The notes beneath the pieces are model-generated. The model did not search any database, was not told the DNA's origin, and was given only the letters and a program-made list of their open reading frames with translations. Below are positions 1 to 12,249 of a DNA stretch of 64,000 nt, piece after piece. Every line of letters begins with the position of its first letter. Position 1 is the first letter of the stretch. Source of the stretch: Siphonodentalium dalli (Eukaryota; Mollusca; Scaphopoda; Gadilida; Siphonodentaliidae); the NCBI GenBank assembly GCA_032622095.1, contig CP136063.1, positions 35,560,106 through 35,624,105 of the forward strand, given 5' to 3'. Made by a program: the position numbers and the translations under genes.

Positions 1-192
1 TTTCCAGACAGGGATTTTCGATTCATATTATTTTATACCCAGGTAACTATATAGAACTTGTTATAGGAAGAGAAAGACTATGTTGGATCGTAAACAAAAA
101 GGAAGACGTTTGATATTGCCTGATGCAAATTGGAATGGCGTTCATCAATTAACTGATCGGCAAAGTATCCCAATTCCCGTGATGCATATATT
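1..192. repeat. Degraded fragment of the 520-bp MITE family
   Basis: Bases 1-60 resemble the inner part of the terminal inverted repeat of the MITE family seen complete at 20359-20878 (the Tccggacagg / tattttataccc region). The rest has no recognisable gene. A short open frame running from 80 into the minisatellite is mostly repeat sequence and is not called. Confidence 0.45.
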
Positions 193-1900
193 TAAAGGTG
201 GATTATCTCTTTGTAAGCAGGCATTATATAGTTACCGGAGTATAAAGGTGGATTATCTCTTTGTAAGCAGGCATTATATAGTGACCGAAGTATAAAGGTG
301 GATTATCTCTTTGTAAGCAGGCATTATATAGTTACCGGAGTATAAAGCATTAAAGGTGGATTATCTCTTTGTAAGCAGGCATTATATAGTTACCGGAGAA
401 TAAAGGTGGATTATATCTTTGTAAGCAGGCATTATATAGTGACCGGAGTATAAAGGTGGATTATCTCTTTGTAAGCAGGCATTATATAGTTACCGGAGTA
501 TAAAGGTGGATTATCTCTTTGTAAACATGTATTATATAGTTACCGGAGTATAAAGGTGGATTATCTCTTTGTAAGCATGCATTACATAGTGACCGGAGTA
601 TAAAGGTGGATTATCTCTTTGTAATCAGGCATTATATATTTACCGGAGTATAAAGGTGGATTATCTCTTTGTAAGCATGCATTATATAGTTACCGGAGTA
701 TAAAGGTCGATTATCTCTTTGTAAGCATGCATTATATAGTGACCGGAGTATAAAGGTGGATTATCTCTTTGTAAGCATGCATTATATAGTGACCGGAGTA
801 TAAAGGTGGATTATCTCTTTGTAAGCATGCATTATATATTTACCGGAGTATAAAGGTGGATTATCTCTTTGTAAGCATGCATTATATAGTTACCGGAGTA
901 TAAAGGTGGATTATCTCTTTGTAAGCATGCATTATATAGTGACCGGAGTATAAAGGTGGATTATCTCTTTGTAAGCAAGCATTATATATTTACCGGAGTA
1001 TAAAGGTGGATTATCTCTTTGTAAGCATGCATTATATAGTTACCGGAGTATAAAGGTGGATTATCTCTTTGTAAGCAGGCATTATATAGTGACCGGAGTA
1101 TAAAGGTGGATTATCTCTTTGTAAGCAGGCATTATATAGTTACTGGAGTATAAAGGTGGATTATCTCTTTGTAAGCAGGCATTATATAGTTACCGGAGTA
1201 TAAAGGTGGATTATCTCTTTGTAATCAGGCATTATATAGTTACCGGAGTATAAAGGTGGATTATCTCTTTGTAATCATGTATTATATAGTTACCGGGGTA
1301 TAAAGGTGGATTATCTCTTTGTAATCAGGCATTAGATAGTTACCGGAGTATAAAGGTGGATTATCTCTTTGTAATCAGGCATTATATAGTTACCGGAGTA
1401 TAAAGGTGGATTATCTCTTTGTAATCAGGCATTATATAGTTACCGGAGTATAAAGGTGGATTATCTCTTTGTAAGCAGGCATTATATAGTTACCGGAGTA
1501 TACAGGTGGATTATCTCTTTGTAATCAGGCATTATATAGTTACCGGAGTATACAGGTGGATTATCTCTTTGTAATCAGGCATTATATAGTTACCGGAGTA
1601 TAAAGGTGGATTATCTCTTTGTAATCAGGCATTATATAGTTACCGGAGTATAAAGGTGGATTATCTCTTTGTAATCAGGCATTATATAGTTACCGGAGTA
1701 TACAGGTGGATTATCTCTTTGTAATCAGGCATTATATAGTTACCGGAGTATAAAGGTGGATTATCTCTTTGTAATCAGGCATTATATAGTTACCGGAGTA
1801 TAAAGGTGGATTATCTCTTTGTAATCAGGCATGATATAGTTACCGGGGTATAAAGGATTATCTCTTTGTAAGCAGGCATTATATAGTTACCGGAGTATAA
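193..1900. repeat. 50-bp minisatellite, about 34 copies
   Basis: A head-to-tail array with a 50-bp period. Each unit begins TAAAGGTGGATTATCTCTTT and ends near TTACCGGAGTA. Units differ by a few substitutions (GTAAGC/GTAATC, CAGGC/CATGC, GTTACC/GTGACC), and runs of similar variants lie next to one another, as expected from unequal exchange or slippage. The unit equals the outer 50 bp of the terminal inverted repeat of the MITE that directly follows the array, so the array appears to have grown from one transposon end. Confidence 0.95.
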
Positions 1901-2354
1901 AATATTAGATTTGAATCGAAGACTCCTGTCCGGAAATGCTTCTATCGATTAATATTCATTTGATTTCGAATATTTTCTGGTCTAAAAGGTGTGGTTGTCT
2001 AGCTAACGAACAATAGTGGTTACTGTCAACAGAAACCATTTTTTTTATTATACAATTTTGTCACAAATAAACGTTAATTATACTCATTATCGCTTATATC
2101 TGTGGAACAAAACAATACAAAAAATCAATCTGGGATATTTGACTTTCGGTGCGTAGCCCAGTGTTCTATATCACAATATGGTATCATCCGAATGGCCTGT
2201 TCTAAAAATAGTAACATAAACGGTCCCGATTTAATATTCGAAATAAAATCAATATTAATTGATAGAAGCTTTTCCGGACAGGGGTCTTCAGTTCATATAT
2301 ATTATTTTATACCCACGCAACTATTTAAAATTTATTTAAAGAGATAATCCATGT
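1857..2354 (+). mobile_element. MITE of the 520-bp TTAA family, left end merged with the minisatellite
   Basis: Collinear with the intact copies at 20359-20878 and 21785-22304. The right end reads GAGATAATCCATG followed by TTAA at 2355-2358. The left inverted repeat is fused to the minisatellite and lacks a few bases near its tip. The open frame at 2102-2347 is repeat-internal and runs into the terminal repeat, so it is not taken as a gene. Confidence 0.7.
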
Positions 2355-2358
2355 TTAA

Positions 2359-3011
2359 TGTTAGCCAAAGAAAATGCTGCAACGTATTATGTCATTGGAA
2401 CAAGTATAATGAAGAGCGTTTCTCTTTTTGCGAAGTAGCTGTAAATATTTTATAGAGTGGTATGTACCTGAATCAATTTTCCCAGTGTACTTAAAACTGA
2501 CAAGACTTTTTTTTCCAAACAGCTTTAACTTCTACCAGAGACATGGGAGGGGCTGTCTACTTTGATCAACATTTTAAAATCAATAAGTGCTTCTATTATC
2601 ATGACTATTTTGTAGATTTTACTATTCTGGTTACAGGACGATTGGAAAATGCTTCATTTTTCTCTAGTATTTAAAATATTAGCAATATTCCTGTGAAATG
2701 AAAGCTCAATTTTTGGAGGCATATAACTGAAAACTACTTTTCTTATACATGTATGATAAAGAACATATATTGGATATTCTACACATTTTCACAAATTTAT
2801 TTCACAATATTCACCAACTTTCCCATCTTTATGTCCTTTTTTATTTTTAATATGTTGTTTATCATTGGTTAATGTACACATTCTAGCTAAGAAATATTGG
2901 AGGTTTGGCACTTTTTTCGTAACTGCACTCGACAAATTATACACCTCATTATTATTTGAAATGTTTTATTGCTATGAAACCCATTCCTTATGTGATGAAT
3001 GGGACAGAGTG
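2359..3011. other. Non-coding block duplicated at 20883-21560
   Basis: Closely similar to 20883-21560 apart from small indels, so it belongs to the same duplicated module. A 115-aa open frame in the other copy (21226-21573) is broken here near 2725, which argues against coding. No recognisable gene. Confidence 0.75.
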
Positions 3012-3208
3012 TTGCAGGGATTGTATCTGTAATTAGAATATAGTTGAACAGTATGGACATGTTCAGGGATTGTATCTGTAATTAGAATATAGTTGAACAG
3101 TATGGACATGTTCAGGGATTGTATCTGTAATTAGAATATAGTTGAACAGTATGGACATGTTCAGGGATTGTATCTGTAATTAGAATATAGTTGAACAGTA
3201 TGGACATG
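3012..3208. repeat. 48-49-bp tandem repeat, four copies
   Basis: Four near-identical units containing GGGATTGTATCTGTAATTAG and GTTGAACAGTATGGACAT. In the paralogous module the same position (21584-21662) was instead expanded as a 19-bp unit. Confidence 0.9.
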
Positions 3209-3230
3209 GTTGTCTTTATCACTCTTGTTA

Positions 3231-3740
3231 TAGGTGGGTTATCTCTTTGTAAACATGTATTATATAGTTACCAGGGTATATCATATTGGATCTGAATCGA
3301 GAACTCATGTCCGGAAATGCTGCTATCGATTAAAGGTGGATTATCTCTTTGTAAACATGTATTATATAGTTACCAGGGTATATCATATTGGATCTGAATC
3401 GAGAACTCATGTCCGGAAATGCTGCTATCGATTAAAGGTGGGTTATCTCTTTGTAAACATGTATTATATAGTTACCAGGGTATATCATATTGGATCTGAA
3501 TCGAGAACTCATGTCCGGAAATGCTGCTATCGATTAAAGGTGGGTTATCTCTTTGTAAACATGTATTATATAGTTACCAGGGTATATCATATTGGATCTG
3601 AATCGAGAACTCATGTCCGGAAATGCTGCTATCGATTAAAGGTGGGTTATCTCTTTGTAAACATGTATTATATAGTTACCAGGGTATATCATATTGGATC
3701 TGAATCGAGAACTCGTGTCCGGAAATGCTGCTATCGATTA
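3231..3740. repeat. 102-bp tandem repeat, five copies, derived from the MITE end
   Basis: Five nearly identical 102-bp units cover the outer and inner parts of the MITE terminal repeat, from GGTGGGTTATCTCTTTG through GTCCGGAAATGCTG to CGATTAAA. Because 102 is a multiple of 3, the array stays open for 203 codons (3234-3845), but the repeated peptide is a by-product of the repeat. One unit of the same kind stands at 21684-21784. Confidence 0.9.
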
Positions 3741-3981
3741 ATATTAATTTTATTTCGAATATTTTCGGGCCTAAAAAGGTGTGGTTGTTTATTTAACAAA
3801 CAAGAGTGGTTACCATTTACAGAGACCAGAAATTGTATTGTGTAACTGTGTCACAAATAAACGTTAATTATAATCATTGTCGCTTATAACTATGGAATAA
3901 AACAATACAACCAATCAATCTGGGACATTTGACGTTCGGTACGAAGCCATTGGAATGGCCTAGTGCTCTACGTCGCTATAT
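3741..3981. repeat. Internal part of the MITE family, interrupted at 3982
   Basis: Matches 22308-22530 and stops at the left end of the 8.8-kb insertion. The continuation of the paralogous sequence resumes at 12761. Confidence 0.75.
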
Positions 3982-3984
3982 CCC

Positions 3985-4455
3985 AGATAGCACACCCACG
4001 TTGGGCCAACGTTGGGCCAACGTCATTTCTATCGTTGGGCCAACGTTGGAATCCAACGTTGGCCCAACTATGGCTGTTGCCGCTGGCTCGGCGTCGGCTC
4101 GACGTCGGATCCCGTCGTCGACTCGACGGTGGTTCGACGTCGAGCCGACGTTGGTGCGCCGTCGGGCACCCGACGTTGAAACGACGTCGAACCAACGGTG
4201 AATTCCACTAATAATACGACGTTGAGCCAACGTTGGGCCAACGTCATTTCTATCAACTTTGGAATCCAACGTTGGGCCAACTATGGCTGTTGCCGCTGGC
4301 TCGGCGTCGGCTCGACGTCGGATCCCGTCGTCGACTCGACCGTGGTTCGACGTCGAGCCGACGTTGGTGCACCGTCGGGCACCCGACGTTGAAACGACGT
4401 CGAACCAACGGTGAATTCCACTAAGAATACGACGTTGGGGCAACGTTGGACCAAC
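3985..4455. repeat. Left subterminal CCAACGTTGG array of the 8.8-kb insertion
   Basis: Dense short palindromes of the types CCAACGTTGG and GTCGAC/GACGTC, organised as two ~210-bp units (about 4010-4225 and 4215-4450). Local GC is far higher than in the surroundings. Open frames on both strands here are consequences of palindromic repeats with few stop codons and are not genes. Confidence 0.85.
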
Positions 4456-6780
4456 GTTGTGTTTGGGCATTGATATGGACGGATCGAGGCTCCATTCGTA
4501 GGGTCGATTCCCCTCACATTAGGGCGTCCTCATAAAATTAACATCCGATGAGATACAACATACCAATAAATTTAAAGTCCCACATAATGTTTGCAACTTC
4601 AAAGTATTATAATTGGAAACAACATTCAATTTCACAAATATGAAACCAGAATAAAATGAAACATATAGAAAAAAAAGTGTATGCCGATTTAAATAAAGAC
4701 AAAATGACATGTCATTAGTTGTTGATTTTAAGAATCTTGACCATCTACTCACTCTAAAGAATAATATTTTTTATTGGTCTCCTGAATAAAGTTATCGAAA
4801 ATGCTACATATTTTTGTTAGCTTATATATCCCTTTACCATACAAAAGAAATGTCTTAATTTGCGATTTTGTGCTCTCGATAATGTTGGGAAAAAAATATT
4901 CAAATATTATGTGGCTTTAAACTTTGGTCAGGTTACATCTTCTTCGAACATCATTATTCTGGAGGGTGATCTGATGTAGATGTGCAAAATTTGAAACGGC
5001 TCAAAGTACATATGATTAAATTAAACCTAGTAATTGCTCATTTACGTACCAGTGCTATTATATAGAGGGAACTCTGTGCATGGTGATATACAATGTCACA
5101 TAAGAAAGAATATCGCGTTTTTGCAATCCGTTTTCTAATTAGTCCATGATACTGTAGATTCTGATTATATGAATTCAATACATGCATGTACAGCAATTAA
5201 TTTTATCTGTTGACATATTATGAAGTGAGCAATTACTAAGCTTATTTGTATCTATGCACATATGTATGCCACTTGTTGCATATGTTGGAATGATTTATCT
5301 GGGAGAAATTAAACCCATGGATCCATAAAGATTAATTTATGTATACAAAACCCAACATATTATATGAAATATAATATTTTCATCATTCCATGATCTGTCA
5401 TGAACTGGATTCAGTGTACTCATGGCTCATGCATATATGTATGCAGGAACTTGGCTTGTATGAAGCAACTGTTTTGTAGGACATTGATTGACAATTCTTC
5501 TGAAGAAATCATATCGCGAGAGAAACCATTTTATATTCACCTCCTTGAATATCTGGAATTTACCATTTTCATAGGTTATCATTACGTTATTAATAACTGA
5601 TGTATCAGATGTATAACTGCCACAACAAGATGAACACACATCATCCTTTCAGTGCCGATTATCGATACACCGATGAATGCCGATTTTTTTTTTTGCATCT
5701 CATTGAATGCACAACACAGGACAAGTAAGAATTTCCATCCAAGTGAATAACCATAAACTGACGAATTCATGTCGTACATGGTGTTATGTCGGTCGCGCTG
5801 GTGTCAGTCGTGCAATAATATTCACAATACAACGATGTGCAACACGATATAGACCATGCTGGAATACTGGTACATGTAAGTTCATATCCCCAAGCCGTTG
5901 ATGGTTTCGACAGTCGAGTAAACTTTGATCGAATCCGCTTGTATAGTACCGTAGCTTATACACAAAATATCCAGATCCAGAAACAGGATATCAAGTAAAT
6001 AAGTCATGAAAGAAACAGAGAATAACGTTAGCCCAATGCATTTTCTGTGTGCAGCTTGACATTGTCACACACCCTACACATCTTGATATATAAGAAGCAG
6101 ACCAATCCGGGAAATTCCTACCTGCATTTGCATGCACGAGAGTACTTTAATTATTTGACCGGTTGCCAATAATATATATAAAATATGTATGCATATGGTA
6201 CTTTAATTAATCGAACGGTTCCCGATAGTATATATGGGTACCATACCTTTGCACGTGGTACGTAATCGTTACATATACTGGTCTCGAGGAATTCGTGAGT
6301 TGGAAGGACTTGAGCACGTGCTGATGACACCGACGCCGGTAAGTTTTTCTCAACTCATGAATATCTCTGAGAACAGCAGGTAATTATCTTATATACCCAA
6401 TACCCAGGATCGTCTCAATCAACCAATTGGTCACGGATTCTCAAAACTCGCTATAAGCCTACGTACTGCTCACTCTCGTCGGTGTCAATTTCTAGCAAAA
6501 CTGTCAATCAGTTCATTAATAAAATTGCACAGATCCCACAAGAGCCAGCGCATGGTAAGTTTCTGCTCATTGGAAATTTTCCCCAGTAAATATGAGACCG
6601 AACATATTAGTAAATTCGCAAGATATCGAGTAATTATTTTAGCATGTTTTGAATTGTTGTCAGCCGTATCATCAACGATAAAGAGTGTTTGTGTTTCAAT
6701 GCCCATTTACTAGTACGATGAATATTAAACAGCGTATTGAAAACTTGCTTTATAAAAATCTCAGCATTTGGTGACAAATC
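4456..6780. other. No recognisable gene
   Basis: AT-rich sequence inside the 8.8-kb insertion. Open frames of 60-77 codons overlap on both strands without domain signals. Nothing could be assigned. Confidence 0.6.
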
Positions 6781-7259
6781 GGAATGGATATGAAGAACGG
6801 GGTTTGAGAACGGGGGGGGGGGGGGGTAATATGTCAGGGACTTTGACAGAAGCCTTCCTTTTTTGAGGGGTTAAATTGCAACCACCCCGTGAACCAATCT
6901 GTTTTCCCAACTTGACCAAGTTTCATCTGGTCTCCCATTCGATGCTGAGTTTGAAATCCAACACACTACCATTTAATAGCTATAATATAGTCTTTGTAGA
7001 AAATAATATAATGTAATCTAAATATTACATATCTGTTGGGAACCGAAACTATCCAGACGATCTCAGAAAGATTTTGCCTGAAATTCAACTTATGATATTG
7101 AAAATTCCAAATCTTGAAATTAGCTCACCGCATAATAATGACCAAAACGATACTCATTAGAAATTTGGAAATGTAAACTATCGAAATGATCTCAAACAGA
7201 TTTTGCCTAAGATGTTCAACTTATAAAGTTATTGAAAATTTAAAATGTTGAAATTATCT

Positions 7260-7290
<31 letters not shown>

Positions 7291-8016
7291 AATACCTCGA
7301 CCTCTATCGCCACATCCATGTTGCGATCACCCTAATTATTTGTTCTAACCCACAACCTCCTAGAGTGGGCAATCTTACTGTCAGGTCAGGGACAATACGG
7401 GTAAGGTTGTCCCGCCCCATTAACTTTGACCAACATGTTAGGCATTTCATGACTGACACGACATTAATTTAAGTTATTGAAAATTCCAAAATGTTGAAAA
7501 GTTTGACAAAAATTGGGGAGGGGTGGTAACACCTCAATGTTCAAAACCCCTGTCGCCACATCCATGTTTGCACCCATTACCATATTTTATTCCAACCCAC
7601 ATTGTCACAGATATTAAATTCGTACTGTCAGGGGCGTGAGGACAACGGGGGAGGGGGGCTTGACAACAGCATGTTGATAGCAGACCGCCTTTCTGCCAAA
7701 CTGCTCTAAATGTAGGCCTACTGGTTAGAACAACAAACTATTTCAGTTGGTAGCTTGGTGAGCCCCAAGCCAAGTAATTAATTGATATGAATACCTCAGA
7801 CAAAATATGGGATGGGTAATATTTGTTTATTGGTAAAAAAATGCCCCCATATGTATCGCCAAATTTATTAAAATTTCCAAAAGTTGTGCATGTCGCCACC
7901 CCCTGCATGCCGTCACGTCCCACATATCCCCAAAAAGTTAAAATTACCCCGCCCAATAATATCTAAATAATCATGTCTATTATTGGGGTGGGGGGGGTGT
8001 TCAAATTTATGTTTTA
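6781..8016. repeat. Diverged repeats with long poly-G tracts
   Basis: Contains G15 at 6812-6826 and a 30-base G run at 7260-7289. Each is followed by variants of a phrase ending in CGCCACATCCATG (about 7306, 7553 and, more diverged, 7895; compare 11790), suggesting a degraded repeat family with a G-tract core. No coding signal. Confidence 0.55.
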
Positions 8017-8141
8017 GGGACACGCGGCATTTAAGACAGTGACACACGTCCATTATGTAGTCATTGGTCGTTTGTGGGGGATGCATCAATACACAAATTG
8101 ACCCCAACCAAATACATAAATCCTAATATTAGCAACCACAA
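8017..8141. repeat. Direct repeat copy 1 (with 8619-8751)
   Basis: About 125 bp, from GGGACACGCGGCATTTAAGA to ACCACAACGCGCC, recur nearly unchanged at 8619-8751. Copy 1 continues into a GC-rich hairpin (AACGCGCCGCAGGCGCGTT, 8138-8156). Confidence 0.9.
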
Positions 8142-8618
8142 CGCGCCGCAGGCGCGTTGTTGCTTTTCAAGTTTAGGCGTGAATGACGTCATTAATTTTT
8201 TACAATACCATGAAACAGAATTTCGACGCGATGAGAAACGGCGCACAAAAATGGGTTAAAAATCACGTGACTTCCGCTCCGCTTTCGCATAGCATCCTGG
8301 GAACAATAATTTCCCAAAAGAAATTGTGAAATCACAGAATCGGAAGTGGACCAACGGGATGGTTATGAAATTACCAACTTCAGTTTTTCTGAACAATTCC
8401 TATGTAATTTAGGCCTATAGATTAGTTTTCCTTTTGACCAATTTCGTTGGTTAGCTGAACGAAAACCAGCGAAGACGTCATGACATGGTCATGACGTCAT
8501 TTGGCTTTGTGGGGCCAGAATCCAGACACATTTGGTCTCTACCGGAAACACTGATTTCACATCACTAGACTATAGACGCAATTATATATACGAAGTTTTA
8601 TGTTTTATGTTTTATGTT

Positions 8619-8751
8619 TTAGGGACACGCGGCATTTAAGACAGTGACAACGTCCATTATGTAGTCATTGGTCGTTTGTGGGGGATGCATCAATACACAA
8701 ATTGACCCCAACCAAATACATAAATCCTAATATTAGCAACCACAACGCGCC
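8619..8751. repeat. Direct repeat copy 2 (with 8017-8141)
   Basis: Near-identical to 8017-8141. It ends at the same CGCGCC and then passes into the AAGAGCGGTATA repeat field. Confidence 0.9.
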
Positions 8752-9135
8752 TGCTCTTTATAGTCGGACACTGGAGATCGAGCAGCACGGATGATAATGT
8801 AAGACCGTTCTTATCGCGCCAGGACCATGTATAGCTAAATATTGTTATATACCGATGTACACCACTCCTGTGCCCCGTTCTTTGACGTTTGTCACTGAAT
8901 AGCAGTATACCGTTCTTTAGTGCCAGCGCTGAAGAGCGATAGGCCCATACCGTTCCTTGGTACCAACCGCTAAAGAGCGGTATATAGCCTACCGTTCTAA
9001 GCGTATCAGACCCATAAAGATGAAGAGTGGTATACCACTCTTTAGCGTTTGGTTCTTAAAGAACGGTATAACGTGTCAGGCCCATATAGTTAAAGAGCGA
9101 TATACTGCTCTTAAGCCACGGCCTTATATATACAC
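8752..9135. repeat. Degenerate TACCGTTCTTTA / AAGAGCGGTATA repeats
   Basis: At least eight variants of a short inverted motif occur in both orientations (for example TACCGTTCTTTAG and TAAAGAGCGGTATA), spaced about 50-60 bp, with GCCCATA between several of them. The core CGCTCTTTA also recurs near 10710, 40590, 40632, 54384-54925, 57907 and 58272. Confidence 0.6.
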
Positions 9136-9497
9136 ATACACGATTTATTGACCGTGCTAATTTGACATAAATAGAGGCTCTATCAGCGTATAATCGCTTT
9201 TGTTAGAAGTTAGGAAATAGCGTACATAATGTATATTTGACTTTGATAAGTCTTTTAGTCACCAGTACGCAAATCAAAGCTTTATTACAACGACACAAAT
9301 TAATGAGAAACACGCATAACACATATACAACTTTTGATATACAATATGCACACAATAAATATGGGATCCTGGATCCTTCCCTACAAACGTGTTGTTTGTT
9401 TGTTTGGTTTTCATTGTTCCTTTTTTGTTTGTTCTTCTTTTGACCTAGTGTGTATATATATAGAGGATCTCAAACGAGTTACTATTTTATACGGAAT

Positions 9498-9597
9498 NNN
9501 NNNNNNNNNNNNNNNNNNNNNNNNNNNNNNNNNNNNNNNNNNNNNNNNNNNNNNNNNNNNNNNNNNNNNNNNNNNNNNNNNNNNNNNNNNNNNNNNN
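9498..9597. other. Assembly gap (100 N)
   Basis: One hundred undefined bases of round-number length, a scaffold gap of unknown true size. Open frames crossing it are not interpretable. Confidence 1.
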
Positions 9598-12240
9598 TTG
9601 GCATGGAGGTGTATGAGTTGCTTTAACGAGATATGTGGTGGCAGGGTGGTTGTACTGTAGTGTTCAGCGGAATCCGCCCCTCCAACTTTGGTGAAAATAT
9701 TCAACATTTTGAAATCCCATGCCGTGACACAGCAACAGTTGGAAACTACGTGTATAGATTGAAATTGTTGTGACAGTTTGATGTATTTGTGTGGTTGCTC
9801 CGCTACGTGTCACGTGCGATCATATTACTCAACGTTACGACTATAGGCCCACACTACAGCTGAAATAATTATTGTGACACAGTGTGACAACGTAATAACT
9901 TCCTTCTAACAGCTCCAGTCGTGTGAACATTGACACAACGTATCAATATGACGTGATTCTTTGACGTAAACAATGTAAAATGATACGCACGTAATGTAAA
10001 GTTTGTAAAATGAAATTATTTTTTTGCAACTATGGGTGTATGACAATTGCTGGGCAGCGGATCGCGTTTCAAACCCATGTGGCGTGAGTCATTGTAGAAA
10101 CAAGTTGAAAATTTCATGTCTGACACATCATTACTTGGTAACTTTAAGTACGTGTTTTCATTGTCTGATTTTCCAACAAGCAGTAGGAATATTTTTGTTT
10201 ACACCTCCAGTATCATATTTTTAAAACTTTTAGACTTTAGTAAAAATTGTTGTCTGACATGAACACCATTTTGGAAATGTTCCAGTCTTATTCAGTTTGG
10301 AAATTGCCAACAGTTGAAAAGCCTGGGTGCCGGTTGGAAAGTTTCAATGCAAAGCGGGGGGGGGGGGGTGCAAATTGAAACTCGCGAAGGAGTTTGGTGT
10401 CTGGTTCAAGAGGAAATTCAACGTTGACACACCATAACAAAGACCATGTAGCCACGTCACTGGTTCGGAGACCATAAATAGGTACATGTACATATTTCAG
10501 AAACTAAAAACTTCCCCGGGAATCATACTCGAAAGAGCAGATAGACCCTTTCACACCTCAATATAAGCCCCCCTCCGATTAAGTATGTACTGCATGGTAA
10601 TCACACAAGAATGGCCTGGTTGACAGAATATTGATACATTGGCGCCATATGCTCTGGTAAGTACTTTCCATTGTCATTTTCCAGCTGTTTTAAATTTTTC
10701 GCAGAGAAGTGAAACGAACGCTCTTTATTTATAACATATATCAGGAATATATAGACTAACACGGAACGCTCCGTGTAAATAGCTGATTTTTGGTTGGGAC
10801 CCAAACATCGTGTTCAAACTTGTATTTGTTATGACTTCAATGCATCTTTTTGTGACATGTATTTATCGACCTATTTCGACACGGGAAACAATTCACAAGA
10901 GAATATTATTAGGTGTATTTTGGAGCGCAAACCGACAAGTGGATTTAAGGTACCGGTTGGAAAATACCGAATTAAGGGGAGGTTGTTCGAACTCCATGCA
11001 TAAATCAATCTCCTACATAACAGGGCGTCAGACACCGTAGCGATGAGACTGAACTATGGTTTGCAGCTTGAGCATTTTATACAACGAAACGGGTGGTGCA
11101 ATCGTAAATTCCTATTCTGGTAGTACACCCCCCCCCAACAGCTATAAGCATAATAGCCTATTATAGGGTATACGACTGAAAGTGGAACGGTATCCACTGT
11201 CGTAGGCTGAACTTAATTATCCATGAAATCCATGACAGGGACGTGGCTAGATGGGTTTCAGCGTTGGGGAGGGGTGCATCCACCTTGGAATTTTCAACTG
11301 CACCCCCCCTTTGGGGTTTGATTTCCCCAAAAGTTACTGGCCCCTCACAGCCTGGATGTTAGCATTATTCTAAATGGATCAGAAGTATTGTTGCCACAAC
11401 CAGAAGAGGAACGGAATACACTGAGAACATTTTGAGATCCGAACCTGAAAATAGCAAACTCCTAACATCTAGACTGGCCTCAAGAATTCCAATTGTTGGA
11501 AATTTCCAACCTGAGACCCCCCCCCCCCACCCTAAGGTCGTAAAATTTCCAACTGATGCCATTTCAGTCAATTTATTTTACCAAAAGTAGGACAATGTGC
11601 AAATGATGTTCCATAAACAATTAATAATTGTTGGAAAATCAAACTACGAGAACAATCTCAACCTATAATATTGTTGGTGTGACCGTGCGAAAGTTCCAAT
11701 TAATGTTGTGTCATGTGTGAAATATCCAACTGTTGACAATTTTGACCAAAGTTGTGGTGGGGGTGGGGGATGCGAGACACACGTGCAACACCCCTGCCGC
11801 CATGTCCCTAAATCCATGCATTATCACACATGGATCGTGAAATTTAGATAGTAATTAGAATGACATTTTCTTCCTTATACCGTCGGGTGCCATCACACGA
11901 AACTGACATAAATTTATTTGTTTTCGTTTCTGACAATTGAAGGGTTAAACTTCAATTCAAACTTTAAGTTGGCTGTGGAGGAAATGAATCCGACGACGCA
12001 CGCTTATCGTTGAAATTCCAAGTTATTCGGCATGATATTCTCAACTAAAGTACTTACCGGTACTTCTTCGGGTCCCTATAGCTGGTGATGGTGTTCCGTG
12101 GTGCATTATCCAAATAATAATACATTAAACCGAGAAGCTAACTCAGAACACAAATGCAAGTTCAGTCAATAAACCAAAGCGTTATTTGAAAAAGAAACAC
12201 CCGACCAGTTAAGAATGACGTTAAAATGACGCTACGACGC
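9598..12240. other. No recognisable gene; scattered poly-G/poly-C runs
   Basis: Includes G13 near 10356 and C runs near 11128 and 11517. Open frames of 60-76 codons carry no domain signature. Part of the 8.8-kb insertion. Confidence 0.55.
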
Positions 12241-12249
12241 AATCGACCG

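Noticed and set aside
193-1900. Regular short repeats resembling a CRISPR array
   Set aside because: Units are contiguous with no unique spacers, the period is a plain 50-bp tandem, and the setting is eukaryotic; the unit is a MITE end.
3234-3845. 203-aa repetitive open frame
   Set aside because: It exists only because the 102-bp repeat unit is a multiple of three; the peptide is translated transposon terminal repeat.
3929-4517. Overlapping open frames on both strands rich in Arg/Thr
   Set aside because: They are by-products of GC-rich palindromic repeats with few stops on either strand.
4490-4530. tRNA B-box-like GGGTCGATTCCCC
   Set aside because: No matching A box, anticodon stem or acceptor stem could be placed around it.
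9334-9707. Open frames spanning the undefined bases
   Set aside because: Their length depends on the 100-N gap.
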